Assembly: GCA_051453625.1 (NCBI GenBank)
Contig: JBOZIK010000001.1
Coordinates: 238,240,864-238,304,863 of the forward strand
Length of the DNA stretch: 64,000 nucleotides
Direction of reading: 5' to 3'
Source: Welwitschia mirabilis
Taxonomy: Eukaryota > Gnetophyta > Gnetopsida > Welwitschiales
Shown here: positions 12,401 through 24,500 of the stretch, piece after piece
How the letters are laid out: each line of letters begins with the position of its first letter
How positions within the stretch are numbered: position 1 is the first letter of the stretch
Made by a program: the position numbers and the translations under genes
Notes under the pieces: generated by a model
The model's database searches: none
What the model was told of the DNA's origin: nothing
Seen by the model: the letters and a program-made list of their open reading frames with translations, nothing else

Positions 12401-15400
12401 NNNNNNNNNNNNNNNNNNNNNNNNNNNNNNNNNNNNNNNNNNNNNNNNNNNNNNNNNNNNNNNNNNNNGATCTTATTAAAAGGTTGTTTCCATTGCCAAT
12501 TAGCATAGGCAAACATGAAACATGGATAATCCTGCAAATCAAGCTGCTGAAATGATCATTTCTTTCATATTAATACTATATACTTACCACCTTATCAATA
12601 CACTATAAAATCTTACTTAAAAGAATTTTAAATTTTAGATAGATAAGGTTCATTAGCTTTTCAAACTTTGATATTAGTAAAAATTAAATTAGAGTTGATG
12701 CTTGTTATAAAAATAGAAAATAACAATGATATTAGATCTATCCATATTTATTAATTAAATAAAGAATGCAGCTTGTAATTCCACTAGGATTCTTAATACT
12801 AAACTTGTATATGACATAAGAATCTCATATATTTTTCAATTAAACAAGATTATCCATTACTAAGAAATAAGTGAATTCTAGCATAATTGTGCAATTCAAA
12901 CATTAGAAAAGAGCATAGATAAAACCAAAAAAATAAAAAATGTTCCTCTTATTAACAAGGATGCAAGGTATACTATGTCTCTTGTTATGCATCTCAAATT
13001 GTTTTGGCATTTGCTTTGGATTGGATTTATCAACTTAAAAAAAAACCCACACACCCATGCCTTACATTCTTAACAATGTCTAAAAGAGCTATGTTGGTAT
13101 TGATTCCAAGCTCAAATAACTATATGAAAGAGATTAGACTTTAATGAGATTTGTCTCTGACATTATAGCTATTGCGGCATTGTTCACTATGAAATCATGG
13201 GGTGAAACTTCACCTAGTTGCTGAATAATTAAGTAAGAGTGTCTGGTACATTACCTATAGATAAGATGTAGCAATCCTTGCTAGTCAACATAAATAAGTA
13301 AAAAGACATGCAAGGATTTTTGCATTACATAAGATATGAGTAAATCAAAAGTTGTTGAAAATGATGAAGAAAATAAATAAATACTTACACAGACCAAATA
13401 AATATATGAGAAAAATGGTAAATTCCAGATGTGCCTCTCTACAACAAGCAACAAAGAGCCAAGGATTCAAATGAATATGAACTAATACATAGTAATAAAC
13501 TTTCAAACTAGCATAAGTTAAACACATTTTAATGGTGGTCAATGTATTGGTATAAAGTTAAATGGCCACATGAGATAGGACAAGCAATCTTCAAATATGG
13601 AGGCATATGGAATCTTATAAGAGTAAATGTTTGACTTAGGACTAAAGAGAGGCACCTTGTAGATTTCATAGATAATAAATTTTTTGTATTATTTGTAAGG
13701 AAAAAGTTAAAAAAGAAGAATTATGAGATAAGTCAAACAAGTCTTTAGGCATCAAGAATTAAATGATTCAGGAAGAAGTAAAGGAATGTGGTGTGCCTAA
13801 AAGAGCCAAGACTGATATTATGCAAATGAACATTTTTTAAAAAAGATCTAAAGTAGGAATAATGATTGCTAAAAAATGGACCCATCTAGTTGATTATTTA
13901 AAACAACTACTCACAAATAATGCATAACTCTTCACAGTTTGGTGAGAAATACATCCATTGAAGTTCAAGGGTACTACCCCCAAACTAGTTATTGTTATCT
14001 CTTCCAAGTATGAAAATTGATATTTTAGAATTTTTGCAAAGTTACAGCAAAATCGTGTCTTCAAGTTGGGATTAAATCAGTAATATGGAACTAGTTTAAA
14101 AAGCATAAACCAGATAACATAAGAGGAGCTAAAAAGCCTTGATAAGAATGAAGTAAGAAAAAGCATTATGCTTTAATAGGATATCTATAAATATCAAAAT
14201 AATGGAACAGGTACATTGCATTTTTATTGGAAATGGTAATGAAAAGAGTTAAGAAGACTACATGTGGATTTTATAGACTTAAGAAATCCAACATACAATA
14301 GAGACCCAAGAAATGCAAATCAGATTCTATGAGAAGGTATATAACTTGGAAATATTTACAACAAAGTCCAAGTACTATGTATAAGAATATACTATGAAGA
14401 TATTAATAAGTATATACAATGGCTACTTTGAATTATGCTCATGTGATGTTAAATTAATAACAAACAAATAAACATCATATCATCTAGGATATTGGTATTA
14501 CATGACATTTACTAACAAAACAATAGAGGGATAAGAATAGATCTAAGATGAATGAACAAGCACAAAAGATTCTCAGATGGTATAAAACAACATTCTTTAG
14601 GAGCACTGATGTCGTGAATGGGGATATCAAATAGGATGTCCATTGTGAAACTAATTGGCATAATAAATTAAAAAGTTGTTATTGAAGTTTTTCTTCTCAA
14701 ATTAGACTCAAGTATATATCTACCAAAAACAACTATGCCACTAAACTTATGGATAAAGCAATCATATGAAAAATTTGTATATGCTAAGATTGTTTCATTT
14801 TAACAAAAAACGTGGTAGTACATGACGTAGATCTCTTTAATTTTAAATAAGCTACTTCATTATAAAATAACATACACCAACAAGGATATCAAAGATTGTT
14901 TGAACATGAGAAATGGAAAGATTAGAGTAAATTCTTATAAGAATACTTGTGTTACTCATGTTCACAGGAATGAAAATGGCTGACAAAATCAAGCACTCAC
15001 TAGGATGTCAAGAAATGTAATGTACCAAAAGAAATAGCACAATAGATAACTTATATTACCTATACTATTAGTACTAAATAACATATGATAGATAATCTTC
15101 AATCAGTACTAAGTAATCACCTAGGCCTAACTTACAAAATGAAGTGTATTACCTTCATTATTATATCCCCTTTATGATTAACAAATGTTTAAATGAAAAA
15201 TTACTTATAATAATTTCTTAGATTTCTAAAAGAATTTTCCAATGCATTTGCCAAAGGATGTGTTGTAGTATGAAGGAAGGTATATTATCAGTTCTTGAGT
15301 TACACCCTTGAAAAGTTGACTTGCACTAACAAAAACAACTTGATGAAATTATAAGCTAACAAAAGTCTATCAAAAATTAGTTTAGTAATGATGATACATG

Positions 15401-16735
15401 AAGATCTTAATGATGATACATGAAGATCTTTAAAAAATTTTAGTAGATTAAATACAATTTAGATTGCCAAATTTATTGAATGAAAATGCAGAAACATCAT
15501 TGGATTTTAATAGTGATTCATGAATTAGAAAGATTTTATTAGATGAAAAAACATCAACTCTTGGTATATTTTAGAAAAATATTGTGAATTTGGGCAAATG
15601 CATTCTTTATATAAAATAAGAATTCAAAGATCAATTATACTTCAAGAAATAGAGTTATTGTGAAAGGTTTTGGAAGTTCCATTATTTCAAAGAAATGAAC
15701 TCATAGAACCCCAATGGATTTTGATATTTTTAGTGTCTCAACATACATCTACAATACTTGCATCTGTATCTTTCTCTATTTAGTCTACCAATGTTTTAAA
15801 CTTACTCATCCTTAGAGTTGCTCCTACATTCTCTTCTTCATGCAATGCATCTTCCAAATATTCCTCAGGTTCTATAGTATGTTCATTTACATTTCTTAAG
15901 GTGTTTCTCACATCTTCACTAAATTTAAAACATTTCATAAAATTTTCCTCATGAATAAAAAACATGATTAAATGTTTTATCCTATCCTAGTTTTCTAGGC
16001 TCTAATCCTTCACATTCAACATTGTTTATGACCATTCAATCTTCTTTGTTATAGTTACTTCCATTTATATTAATATGTACTACTAAAGCTGATAACACAG
16101 ATCCTCATTGCTTACCATACTCATCTTGTTGGGTAACATAACTTCTCACATTGATGTTACTACTCTTATTAAAAAGACCTTGGAATCCAAGAAAATGAAG
16201 GAAATTTGCTTTTGAAATTTTTTTTTAATAACCTAAGAATTTCATTCTTTGATCTAGAAGACTAGGTCTATTGTTATTCTTGGTAAAGTAGGGTGCTTGT
16301 TGATTAGACTATTTTGGCTCTTTCTTCTTATATGAAATATAGTAATTATATTATTGATGATGGGAATGAATGGCATAAGAATATAAAAAAATCATGATTC
16401 TAGAAAATAATGTAAAAATAACACATAATTAAACACAAAAAAGTTAAAAATAAAATTCAAATGCAAAAATGAAAAGAATTCATACCAGATACAAAATAAT
16501 TAGCGATGGTAATTGAGGCAAGCTTAACTGAGATAATCATCTACAAAATGCACGAAGGAAGGAAGGAAAGGGAAGGAAAGAAAATGAATAGTAGACCATT
16601 TACCAAGAAATGGATTTATATCATGCAAGAAAAAAAGTCAAACCCTTGTAATGACAAAAGCATGCAATCTAATAAAATGTCAAAATAGGGCAATAGTTCT
16701 CAAAACATCATGATTGTTATAATTTTAACATCATT
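9421..16735. other. CACTA interior without a recognisable transposase
   Basis: About 7.3 kb of AT-rich DNA with only short frames (at most about 90 codons). I looked for TNPD/TNPA-type motifs on both strands and found none. Around 13640-13840 a frameshifted + translation has a C-containing block (K-F-F-V-L-F-V-R-K-K) and a later E-E-V-K-E-C-G-V-P-K. This faintly resembles the BED zinc-finger start of hAT/DUF659 proteins, but only one of the expected cysteines is plausible, so I do not call it. A GGAA-rich microsatellite lies at about 16556-16585. A gap at 12369-12468 has the same about 77-bp sequence on both sides. Confidence 0.6.
15780..15965 (-). other. Unrecognised 61-codon frame inside the CACTA element
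   Basis: Minus-strand frame starting M-F-F-I-H-E-E-N-F, rich in Glu and ending in a stop. The acidic stretch E-P-E-E-Y-L-E-D-A-L-H-E-E-E-N is more protein-like than most frames here. Upstream on the minus strand (15966-16330) there is no continuous frame, but a block reading S-Y-V-T-Q-Q-D-E-Y-G can be found. It could be a relic of a captured or element-encoded exon. No family recognised. Confidence 0.3.
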
Positions 16736-16958
16736 TTTATGTTGTTTTAAACTTGTATTTTGAGGTATTCATTTTTTAAACAACTTAAAAAAAGCACATA
16801 CATGCCTCACTTTTAAGGTCCTTTTTAATAAACTCCTTAAAATAATTGTAAAAAGAACTTTTAAGATGTTTATTTAGAAAAATTCCTTAAAAAGATTATT
16901 ATCATTCTTTTTAAGGAATTTTTTAAAATGAAAAGATTTTTATTTAAGGCATTTATTC
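16736..16958. repeat. CACTA right subterminal repeat region
   Basis: Repeated forms of ttaaggcattt, cttaaaa and ttttaaggt in both orientations, mirroring the left subterminal region though shorter and more decayed. Confidence 0.75.
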
Positions 16959-16959
16959 T

Positions 16960-16983
16960 TAAAAGCCTATATTTCCTGTAGTG
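16960..16983 (-). repeat. CACTA right terminal inverted repeat
   Basis: Ends ...ggctt-type complement then tatatttcctgtagtg; its reverse complement is CACTACAGGAAATATAGG and onward. Followed by the tat target site. Confidence 0.95.
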
Positions 16984-16986
16984 TAT

Positions 16987-19707
16987 AGGTGTATTTCAAA
17001 CTTAGGTTAGAGGCACAAATTTACATATTATTTCTACTTTTATTAATTCAGTTCTTAGCATAGATGATACAACTGTTCCACATTTTATAGTCATTTATTT
17101 AAAGAAATATTCAATTCTAGATTTTTCAATGTATTTGAGTGTTAAATGAGTAATGTTTTATTTAGGCACAATAGAATGAACTTTGTTAAAGATATTGAGA
17201 TAAGATATATAACACNNNNNNNNNNNNNNNNNNNNNNNNNNNNNNNNNNNNNNNNNNNNNNNNNNNNNNNNNNNNNNNNNNNNNNNNNNNNNNNNNNNNN
17301 NNNNNNNNNNNNNNNNNNNNNNNNNNNNNNNNNNNNNNNNNNNNNNNNNNNNNNNNNNNNNNNNNNNNNNNNNNNNNNNNNNNNNNNNNNNNNNNNNNNN
17401 NNNNNNNNNNNNNNNNNNNNNNNNNNNNNNNNNNNNNNNNNNNNNNNNNNNNNNNNNNNNNNNNNNNNNNNNNNNNNNNNNNNNNNNNNNNNNNNNNNNN
17501 NNNNNNNNNNNNNNNNNNNNNNNNNNNNNNNNNNNNNNNNNNNNNNNNNNNNNNNNNNNNNNNNNNNNNNNNNNNNNNNNNNNNNNNNNNNNNNNNNNNN
17601 NNNNNNNNNNNNNNNNNNNNNNNNNNNNNNNNNNNNNNNNNNNNNNNNNNNNNNNNNNNNNNNNNNNNNNNNNNNNNNNNNNNNNNNNNNNNNNNNNNNN
17701 NNNNNNNNNNNNNNNNNNNNNNNNNNNNNNNNNNNNNNNNNNNNNNNNNNNNNNNNNNNNNNNNNNNNNNNNNNNNNNNNNNNNNNNNNNNNNNNNNNNN
17801 NNNNNNNNNNNNNNNNNNNNNNNNNNNNNNNNNNNNNNNNNNNNNNNNNNNNNNNNNNNNNNNNNNNNNNNNNNNNNNNNNNNNNNNNNNNNNNNNNNNN
17901 NNNNNNCATAGGTTAACCCCATCCATAAGAAGAAACTATTAGTAGAATTTAGTAAAAAATGGAAAATACTAGTAACACCAGGTGAGGGCAAAAGATGGAG
18001 GACACCATAGATTTAGATATCATTTTCCATTACTACTCACAGCTCTTCTTTAGTGAAAAAGGGATTAAAAGCAATCACAGAAATGGTTGGAAAAATTAAA
18101 AGAAATGTATTAATGCTAAAGAAATACAGATTAACTACAAGTAAAGGTGAGGCACTACTGGAGAGTTGGAAATTCACGAGAACTCCCACATGATCAAATT
18201 CAGAGGAGGAATCATAGGAAGAGAAAGCAGGATCTTTAGCTCCATTTGGTATAAGTTATAACTTACACGAGGCAGTATATAGTGAATCTTTATAAGAGTC
18301 TTCTAGAGATAAGACATAGACTTAGGAGAAGTACCAGACTTCTATAGAGGCACATGTATAGGAGGTGCAATAGGCTCTAGGTTCTTCATAGTAGATGCTA
18401 GCACAACAAAAGATAGAGTCTAAAATCTTAGATCTGTTGCCTCTTAAATTTTATTATCCTCATTGCAAAATTTCATTTCATCATCCTAAACAACCATCAT
18501 TACCATTTAGATCCTTCTTATCATCACATGAACCTTTTCCACCTTAAGTGCATTCACCATCACCATCACGTTCTCACATAGATCTTATTCAAGTACAACC
18601 ACTTTTATTTATATAACTACCATCATCATTTGTAGATACTATCACTGCCAATTTCTTTAGAAATTCTATCATTTCTTAAACATATCAATGAATGAGGAGA
18701 GAGGTCTTTAAGGGCCCTAATGAGACCTCACAATGCCCATTTAGGAAGAGACACATTTCATCTCCCACTTCCTCATCATCATATACCCAACAAACCTTTA
18801 CCACTCATGTTAGTAATGATAGTAATGAAAAAGAACAAGATGAGTATTACATGAGTGATTCATCTCTTAGTGACTATAACCTTTTTTGATGTCCAAAAAA
18901 GGGGAGAAGTAGTTGGCAAATCTTTGGTAGATTAGTTGGTCACTATACTTTTAAGTTAAGGACACTCTATTGGGACTGGAGTTCTTAATTTTAAGATTTT
19001 AGATTGGATCTATGAGAGTCATCATCTCTATTGATGATCCCTCCTTAACGTTTCAGCATAAATTTATGTTATTTGAATTTTCTATCATTATATCTTATTA
19101 ATAGATGTCTTATATTTGGCACATTTTTCATTCTTAATATTATGCTTTCATATTCTTCCATTGGCACACTTTTGAAAATATATTACTCTAATTATTTTAT
19201 GATTAAAATGATTTTATATGATGATAACACTTTTTTTTTTTCATTTGCTCTGATCTTTATTCATTATCATTTGCATGAGCACATTCTTTTTATTATATAG
19301 TATTGGCACACAATTTAATTTCATGCTCCAAAATATGGCACATTACCATTAGTATATTTTAATTGAAAGATTGTCACAAAAAATGACAATAAAGTCATAG
19401 AGATAAAATATGGATTTGTGAAATCATGATAAATCATTTTTTATGCTTCACTTTTTTCATGCATGTTTAAATGCAAAAATCATGATTTATCATCTCCTCT
19501 TTATGCATTTAGCTATTTGATCAAATGATTTGTATCTTATTTTAGCTTATCAAGTGGTATATGTCTATATGATTTCATCTTATTTTAAGTAGTGGATATC
19601 ATAATTATTACAATTAGTGATTATGTGCATTTATCTAAAATAAAAATATCTAATATCAATTGATTAGTTGAAATTATACTAATGAGATTTGAAAGTTTTG
19701 GACATCA
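16987..19707 (+). other. Copia interior, 3' part, no pol domains
   Basis: Contains the largest gap of the window (17216-17906, 691 N). The rest has no recognisable protease, integrase, RT or RNase H residues. A 65-codon frame at 18692-18889 is rich in Ser, Thr and Asp/Glu (S-S-P-T-S-S-S-S-Y-T-Q) and matches no family I know. It stops just before a polypurine stretch at 18895-18910. It may be the end of a lost or unrelated ORF. Confidence 0.55.
18895..18910 (+). promoter_or_regulatory. Internal polypurine-tract-like sequence
   Basis: aaaaaaggggagaagt, preceded by gatgtcc. It is very similar to the true PPT at 19710-19722 (preceded by gacatcat). It could be a second plus-strand priming site or a relic of an older LTR boundary. 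Confidence 0.5.
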
Positions 19708-19709
19708 TC

Positions 19710-19722
19710 AAAAAGGGGAAGA
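19710..19722 (+). promoter_or_regulatory. Polypurine tract of the copia element
   Basis: aaaaaggggaaga-type purine run ending one or two bases before tgttgaaaaatctag, the 3' LTR start. Confidence 0.85.
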
Positions 19723-19723
19723 T

Positions 19724-21178
19724 TGTTGAAAAATCTAGTTTTGATGATTTCACTTGTCAAATATTTTGTATCATTATGTAGATAGGTCATTACAATAACA
19801 TCTGACTTTGAGAGATAATAAATCATAATGGATCTTTAAAGACAACATCTCGTGAAAAGGATTAATTGCTAAAATATCAAATCAGTTGTTTAAACATATC
19901 TAAAAAATTAAATATGTTTCAAGGGAAGATGTCTATAAATCTAAAGATGTTTTATATATACTAAATTATAAATCATAGATTAAACAATGACTACTATATT
20001 TAAGATGGTTAAACTAAAATTTAAACCTAATATAAACAAAAACATCCACACATTTGAAGACATCTATAGCGAGTTTAAATAGGTAACAAAGTTAGTTTGA
20101 TTTTTGACTAATATCTTATTTTTCAGATGTGCTATGAACTTGTACATCATGAATTCATGATCACAAAGGCCCAAGAATATCATAGTGTAATTTTCATCAA
20201 AATCTAGGCAAGCTAAGTGAAATCGTCTATAAAATTAAATATGTTTAAAAATAGATGTCTAAAAAATTAAAGACATCTTGAATCAAATTTCACATTGAGT
20301 AAAAATAAAGTTATGTAACCAAAGTATAGACATTAGCCATCCATTAAATGAAGGCATCAAAATCAAATGGCTATCTTTCCAGAGCAAATGAATAGATCCT
20401 ATAAAGACTCAACATCACAAATTTAAAAAGAGCTTTTAGTACTTTATTGAATCAAAATAAATATACAAATCTTCAAATGCATGATCTAAGGCAATCTCTC
20501 ATGAAGAAAACAAAGGATTCATTAGCTAAGATCTTATATTGCTTCCATCATCTAATATTAGATCTACTTTACTACATTCTTCATTCATATGTATAATAAC
20601 ACCAATAAGTTCAAGAAGCTTAAATATTCATCAAAGAAATATCTTCAGGCTTCTTGTTGTATTGGAGTTTGATTTATAGTATGAACTATCATATTATTAA
20701 ATATTATTGTAAAGTCCATTTTTAAATATTAGATACCTTGTAAGGCAACCCTTGTAATGGTGTGATTTGATATTATTCTTTTAGGTAGTTATTTGATGTA
20801 AGATTATCAGTGAGCCAGAAAACCATTATTTCCTTGTGATAGAGAGAGTGATACTTGCTAGAAGACTTTCACTATTTTAAAGTTTGTGGTGTACCTATAA
20901 AAATACTATTTCCTTAAGGACAAGAGAGTGTTTCCTCATGAGGAAACTCTCATTTAATAAATTGTTTGTAATACACTAGAAAACCACTATATCTTATAGG
21001 TCAAGAATATCAGGAGGTGTGAGTAGAAGCTACCCTTTGTGTATGGATGTACTTAGGTTGGAGAACCACATTACTTAGTAAGGTATACTATCATTATGTA
21101 TTTGTATTTTATTATTAATTTAAATTTTATTTAATCAAAATAATTCACCTCTTCTCTCTAAATTGAAATCGATCCTCA
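19724..21178 (+). repeat. 3' LTR of the gag-only copia element
   Basis: Begins tgttgaaaaatctagttttg and ends ...gatcctca. Collinear with 3785-5252. Followed by caaga, the right copy of the target site. Confidence 0.87.
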
Positions 21179-21183
21179 CAAGA

Positions 21184-23565
21184 AGTACCACTTTCCATAA
21201 TGTTCATTGATTAAATACTTAAAAAACTATTGGAACATAAATCATGTTACTTATTGAATGAATTTGGGAATTATAATTGAATTGTCATAGAATTTATTTT
21301 ACTTTTTAAAATCTTTTCCTATCATAAAATTTCTTTTGAATTATCAAATGCATCTACTACTTTTTAAAGATTCATGATGGTAATACTTTTTAACATGTTG
21401 GAAGAATTTGTAAAAAACTTTATGAATTATTGTTTTTTATGTATGAAGATTTATTTGATCAAATATTAGAAAAGCTTTAAAAGGTTTTATTAAATATACT
21501 AAGAAGGATTTAAAAGTAGATTAGGATAAGCCATTTTATCTTTAAAATTTGGATTGTTTTAGGACATGTTATGTCATAGACTAGAATAAATATGTACCCT
21601 TAAAAAAATCCAAGTAATCATATCTTTACTAGATATGAAAAATCTCAAAATATTAAGAGGTTTCCTAGGACATATTGGATATTATTAAGGATTCATTAAA
21701 TATTATTTCTAAAGTTGTAAAACATTTATATAAATTTTTAAAAAAGGTAAAATCTTTATATGAAGTAAGGCCTTTGAAGACGATATCAAGGTTTCAAAGC
21801 AATAGGTCATCACTACATCTATCATTAGTGCATTGAATTGGCAATATTCATTTAACCTAATGTGTAATGCTAGTAACATTACAATTATTTTCGTCTTACA
21901 ATAGTACATTGATAGTAAGTCATATTTAATCTATTATATCTTTAAAACCCTTAATTTATTTGAAATTAATTATATGTAAAAGAAAAATAAATTGCTAGGA
22001 ATTTTACAATACTTGATGAGTTTCAAAATTATTTATATACTTTAAAACTTGAGTCTACATGGATCATTTAGTTATCAAGTTCTTAACAATCAAGCAAATT
22101 GATAATGTTAGTTTCAAGCATTAGTATTTACTCATCTAAGAATTTAATTTAGATATTTGGAATAAGTAAGATGATAATGATGTAGTAGCAAGCCATATTT
22201 TTAATTTGAAAATAGTCTAGAAATGTCAAATTGAAGATACATTTAATGGTATATTCCTATCTAAGAAATTATTTATAATGTATTTGAATCCTTATAATAA
22301 AGATTCATACTATGTAGATATTTAAAATTACTTATCTACTCTTTACATTTCATCATCTTTATAAAGTACATATAAGCAATTATTCTTTATAAAAGTGGAG
22401 ATTACATTTGGAAAAATCCATTTTAATTTTAAATTTACAAAGACAAAATTACATGCTAATGTATTCCAAAGTGGAAATAATATAAAATATTACAAATTTG
22501 ATATGAAAATGGTTTAAAAGATCATTTCAACAAAGATATCATAACTAAAAAATTATTACAAGTAGATTTTAATAATCTTCTTTGTTTTAAGATTTTGATA
22601 GCTATGTCTCATAATGTAATCATTGTAAAAATAATAGGTGGGATTGATAAAATAAGATGAGATGCTAGTGAATCCAATATTAGAATGTGAACCATTTGAT
22701 ATTTGGAAAATTTATTTCACTGGGTTATTTCCAGAATCAAATGAATATCAAGACATAATTATTTCTAGTTATTGCAATACAAAATGGATACAGATCAAAT
22801 AAACTAAAATTAATGATGTCAAAATAGTTATCGAGTTTTTTAAAGGACATATCTTAGAATGATTTTGACATTGGTGTGTGCTTATTAGTAATTAATAAAC
22901 TCACTTTGTTAATAAAATCATGAAAAAACTAATGAAGTTAGTAGGACGTTTATATAAAGTTGTAACTACTTAACATCCCTAAATAAATGACCAAGTTGAT
23001 TATGCTAATTTAGAAATAAAAATAGTCTTTGTTAAAATAGTTAATTATAGTAGGGATTATCATTAAAAAATTAAATTATGCATTATGGACATATAAAACA
23101 ACTTGGAGGAATTCTTTAAGTTACACATCATATCAACTAGTTTATGGAAAAATAATGCTCACTTCCAATAGAAATTCAATAGAAGTCATGGAAGTTGATG
23201 TAAAAGTTGAACCTTAACAACGAAGAAAAAATTCTACAAATATTTTTATAACTTGAAAAATTAGATGAAATAACATATCATGTAATAGGCCACTAATGAA
23301 TCTCAAAGAAACAACAAAAATATTATCATAACAAGAAGATTCAATAAAGCACTTTTAACATTGACAATAAAGTTATATTATACAACATGAAATTACATAA
23401 GTTTCCTAGAAAATTGATTGCCAAGTGGAAAGGACCTTTTAAACTAATTAGAGTAAATTAAAATGGGAGTGCACTCGTTAAGAATCTAATTGCTAATAGC
23501 CAATTCAATATAAATGAATAAACATTAGTACTTTATAATGAGAATAATCTAGAATTTTTTTTCAA
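21184..23565 (+). pseudogene. Athila-type Ty3/gypsy pol: RT remainder, RNase H, integrase (element E, piece 2)
   Basis: Resumes the RT interrupted at 3784: K-x-H-F-P at once, then Y-L-L-N-E-F-G-N-Y-N near 21240 (family YCFLDGFSGYNQ). R-G-F-L-G-H-I-G-Y-Y follows at about 21655-21690, the end of the RT palm/thumb. RNase H traces run from about 21850 to 22200. Integrase is clear at 22680-23240: P-F-D-I-W-K-I-Y-F-T-G-L-F-P, S-Y-C-N-T-K-W, then T-H-F-V-N-K-I-M-K-K-L near 22900, and Q-V-D-Y-A-N. The C-terminal block at about 23395-23560 has K-F-P-R-K-L-I-A-K-W-K-G-P-F, the Athila integrase tail. Frames break repeatedly. Confidence 0.85.
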
Positions 23566-24500
23566 ATGCTTGAAAAACCTTGTCATTTTGATATTAAAAC
23601 TTTCACTTTGAAATATCTTTCATTTGAAGTTCTTCCCCTTGATTTTACTATCATTTAATCCATTCCTTTACTTGAATAAGTGTATTACACATTTCTAATT
23701 ATCATTTTAGAACTTTTATGCAAATAGGAATTAATTGTCTTCATACTATTCTATTTGTATTAGATGCTTAGAATTAGTGGTGTTAACTTTTAAATCATAA
23801 AGAATCACAACATTAGTATTTAATGCATGTTGTATTTTTCACCATATTTCTCATTATTATATCATCATATCGTATACTTTATATTGCATGAAAGTGAGTT
23901 AAGTATTATATTATTACTCTTATTAAAAGAAAAGAATAAAAGAAAAAAAGAGAAAGAGAGAAGAAAAATAATTAACCACAAGGTTCTCCCACAAGTGCAA
24001 TAAGGAAAATATTCCTAAGAGGAGCATTTGGTAGTCCAANNNNNNNNNNNNNNNNNNNNNNNNNNNNNNNNNNNNNNNNNNNNNNNNNNNNNNNNNNNNN
24101 NNNNNNNNNNNNNNNNNNNNNNNNNNNNNNNNNNNNNNNNNNNNNNNNNNNNNNNNNNNNNNNNNNNNNNNNNNNNNNNNNNNNNNNNNNNNNNNNNNNN
24201 NNNNNNNNNNNNNNNNNNNNNNNNNNNNNNNNNNNNNNNNNNNNNNNNNNNNNNNNNNNNNNNNNNNNNNNNNNNNNNNNNNNNNNNNNNNNNNNNNNNN
24301 NNNNNNNNNNNNNNNNNNNNNNNNNNNNNNNNNNNNNNNNNNNNNNNNNNNNNNNNNNNNNNNNNNNNNNNNNNNNNNNNNNNNNNNNNNNNNNNNNNNN
24401 NGTAATTAACTAAAGTAATTGCTTTTTTAACTAATAACGTACATTCATTGGCTTACATATTGATACTATGCATTTTAATCATCTTTATTATAAATGGTAA
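23566..24500 (+). other. Athila 3' untranslated region with purine run and conserved block, then gap
   Basis: A purine-rich stretch (23928-23970, agaaagagagaag type) is followed by caagtgcaataagg and ttcctaagaggagcatttgg (24010-24031). The same order of purine run then 'ttttccnaagagggaccttt' occurs at 52577, 54341 and 62238 downstream of other Athila integrases. The gap 24040-24401 removes the rest. No 3' LTR of element E was identified. Confidence 0.6.

Larger units (their letters stand above)
8526..16983. mobile_element. CACTA (En/Spm-type) DNA transposon, about 8.46 kb, nested in the copia element
   Basis: Starts CACTACAAGAAATATAGG and ends with the inverse of CACTACAGGAAATATAGG. The terminal inverted repeats are 24 bp with one mismatch. 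Flanking 3-bp target sites are cat (8523-8525) and tat (16984-16986), again one C/T apart. Both ends carry dense subterminal repeats (aaatgcctt/aaggcattt), the usual transposase-binding architecture of the family. No TNPD-type transposase motif is recognisable in the interior, so this copy is probably non-autonomous or fully decayed. Confidence 0.92.
3785..21178 (+). mobile_element. Ty1/copia-type LTR element with gag but no recognisable pol, containing a nested CACTA element
   Basis: Related LTRs lie at 3785-5252 and 19724-21178. The element has a tRNA-Met type primer-binding site after the 5' LTR, a SIRE-type copia gag, and a polypurine tract just before the 3' LTR. The 5-bp flanks are taaga (3780-3784) and caaga (21179-21183), a target-site duplication differing by one C/T. 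Without the CACTA insert (8526-16983) it is about 8.9 kb. I find no protease, integrase, RT or RNase H motif in 7607-8522 or 16987-19707, so it looks like a non-autonomous gag-only (TR-GAG-like) element. A 691-base gap at 17216-17906 could hide a little, but not a whole pol. Confidence 0.85.

Noticed and set aside
13640-13840. BED zinc-finger/hAT-like patch
   Set aside because: Too few of the expected Cys/His residues and a frameshift are needed; kept only as a hint.
17142-17991. Frames of about 250 codons
   Set aside because: Almost entirely N; the open length comes from the gap.
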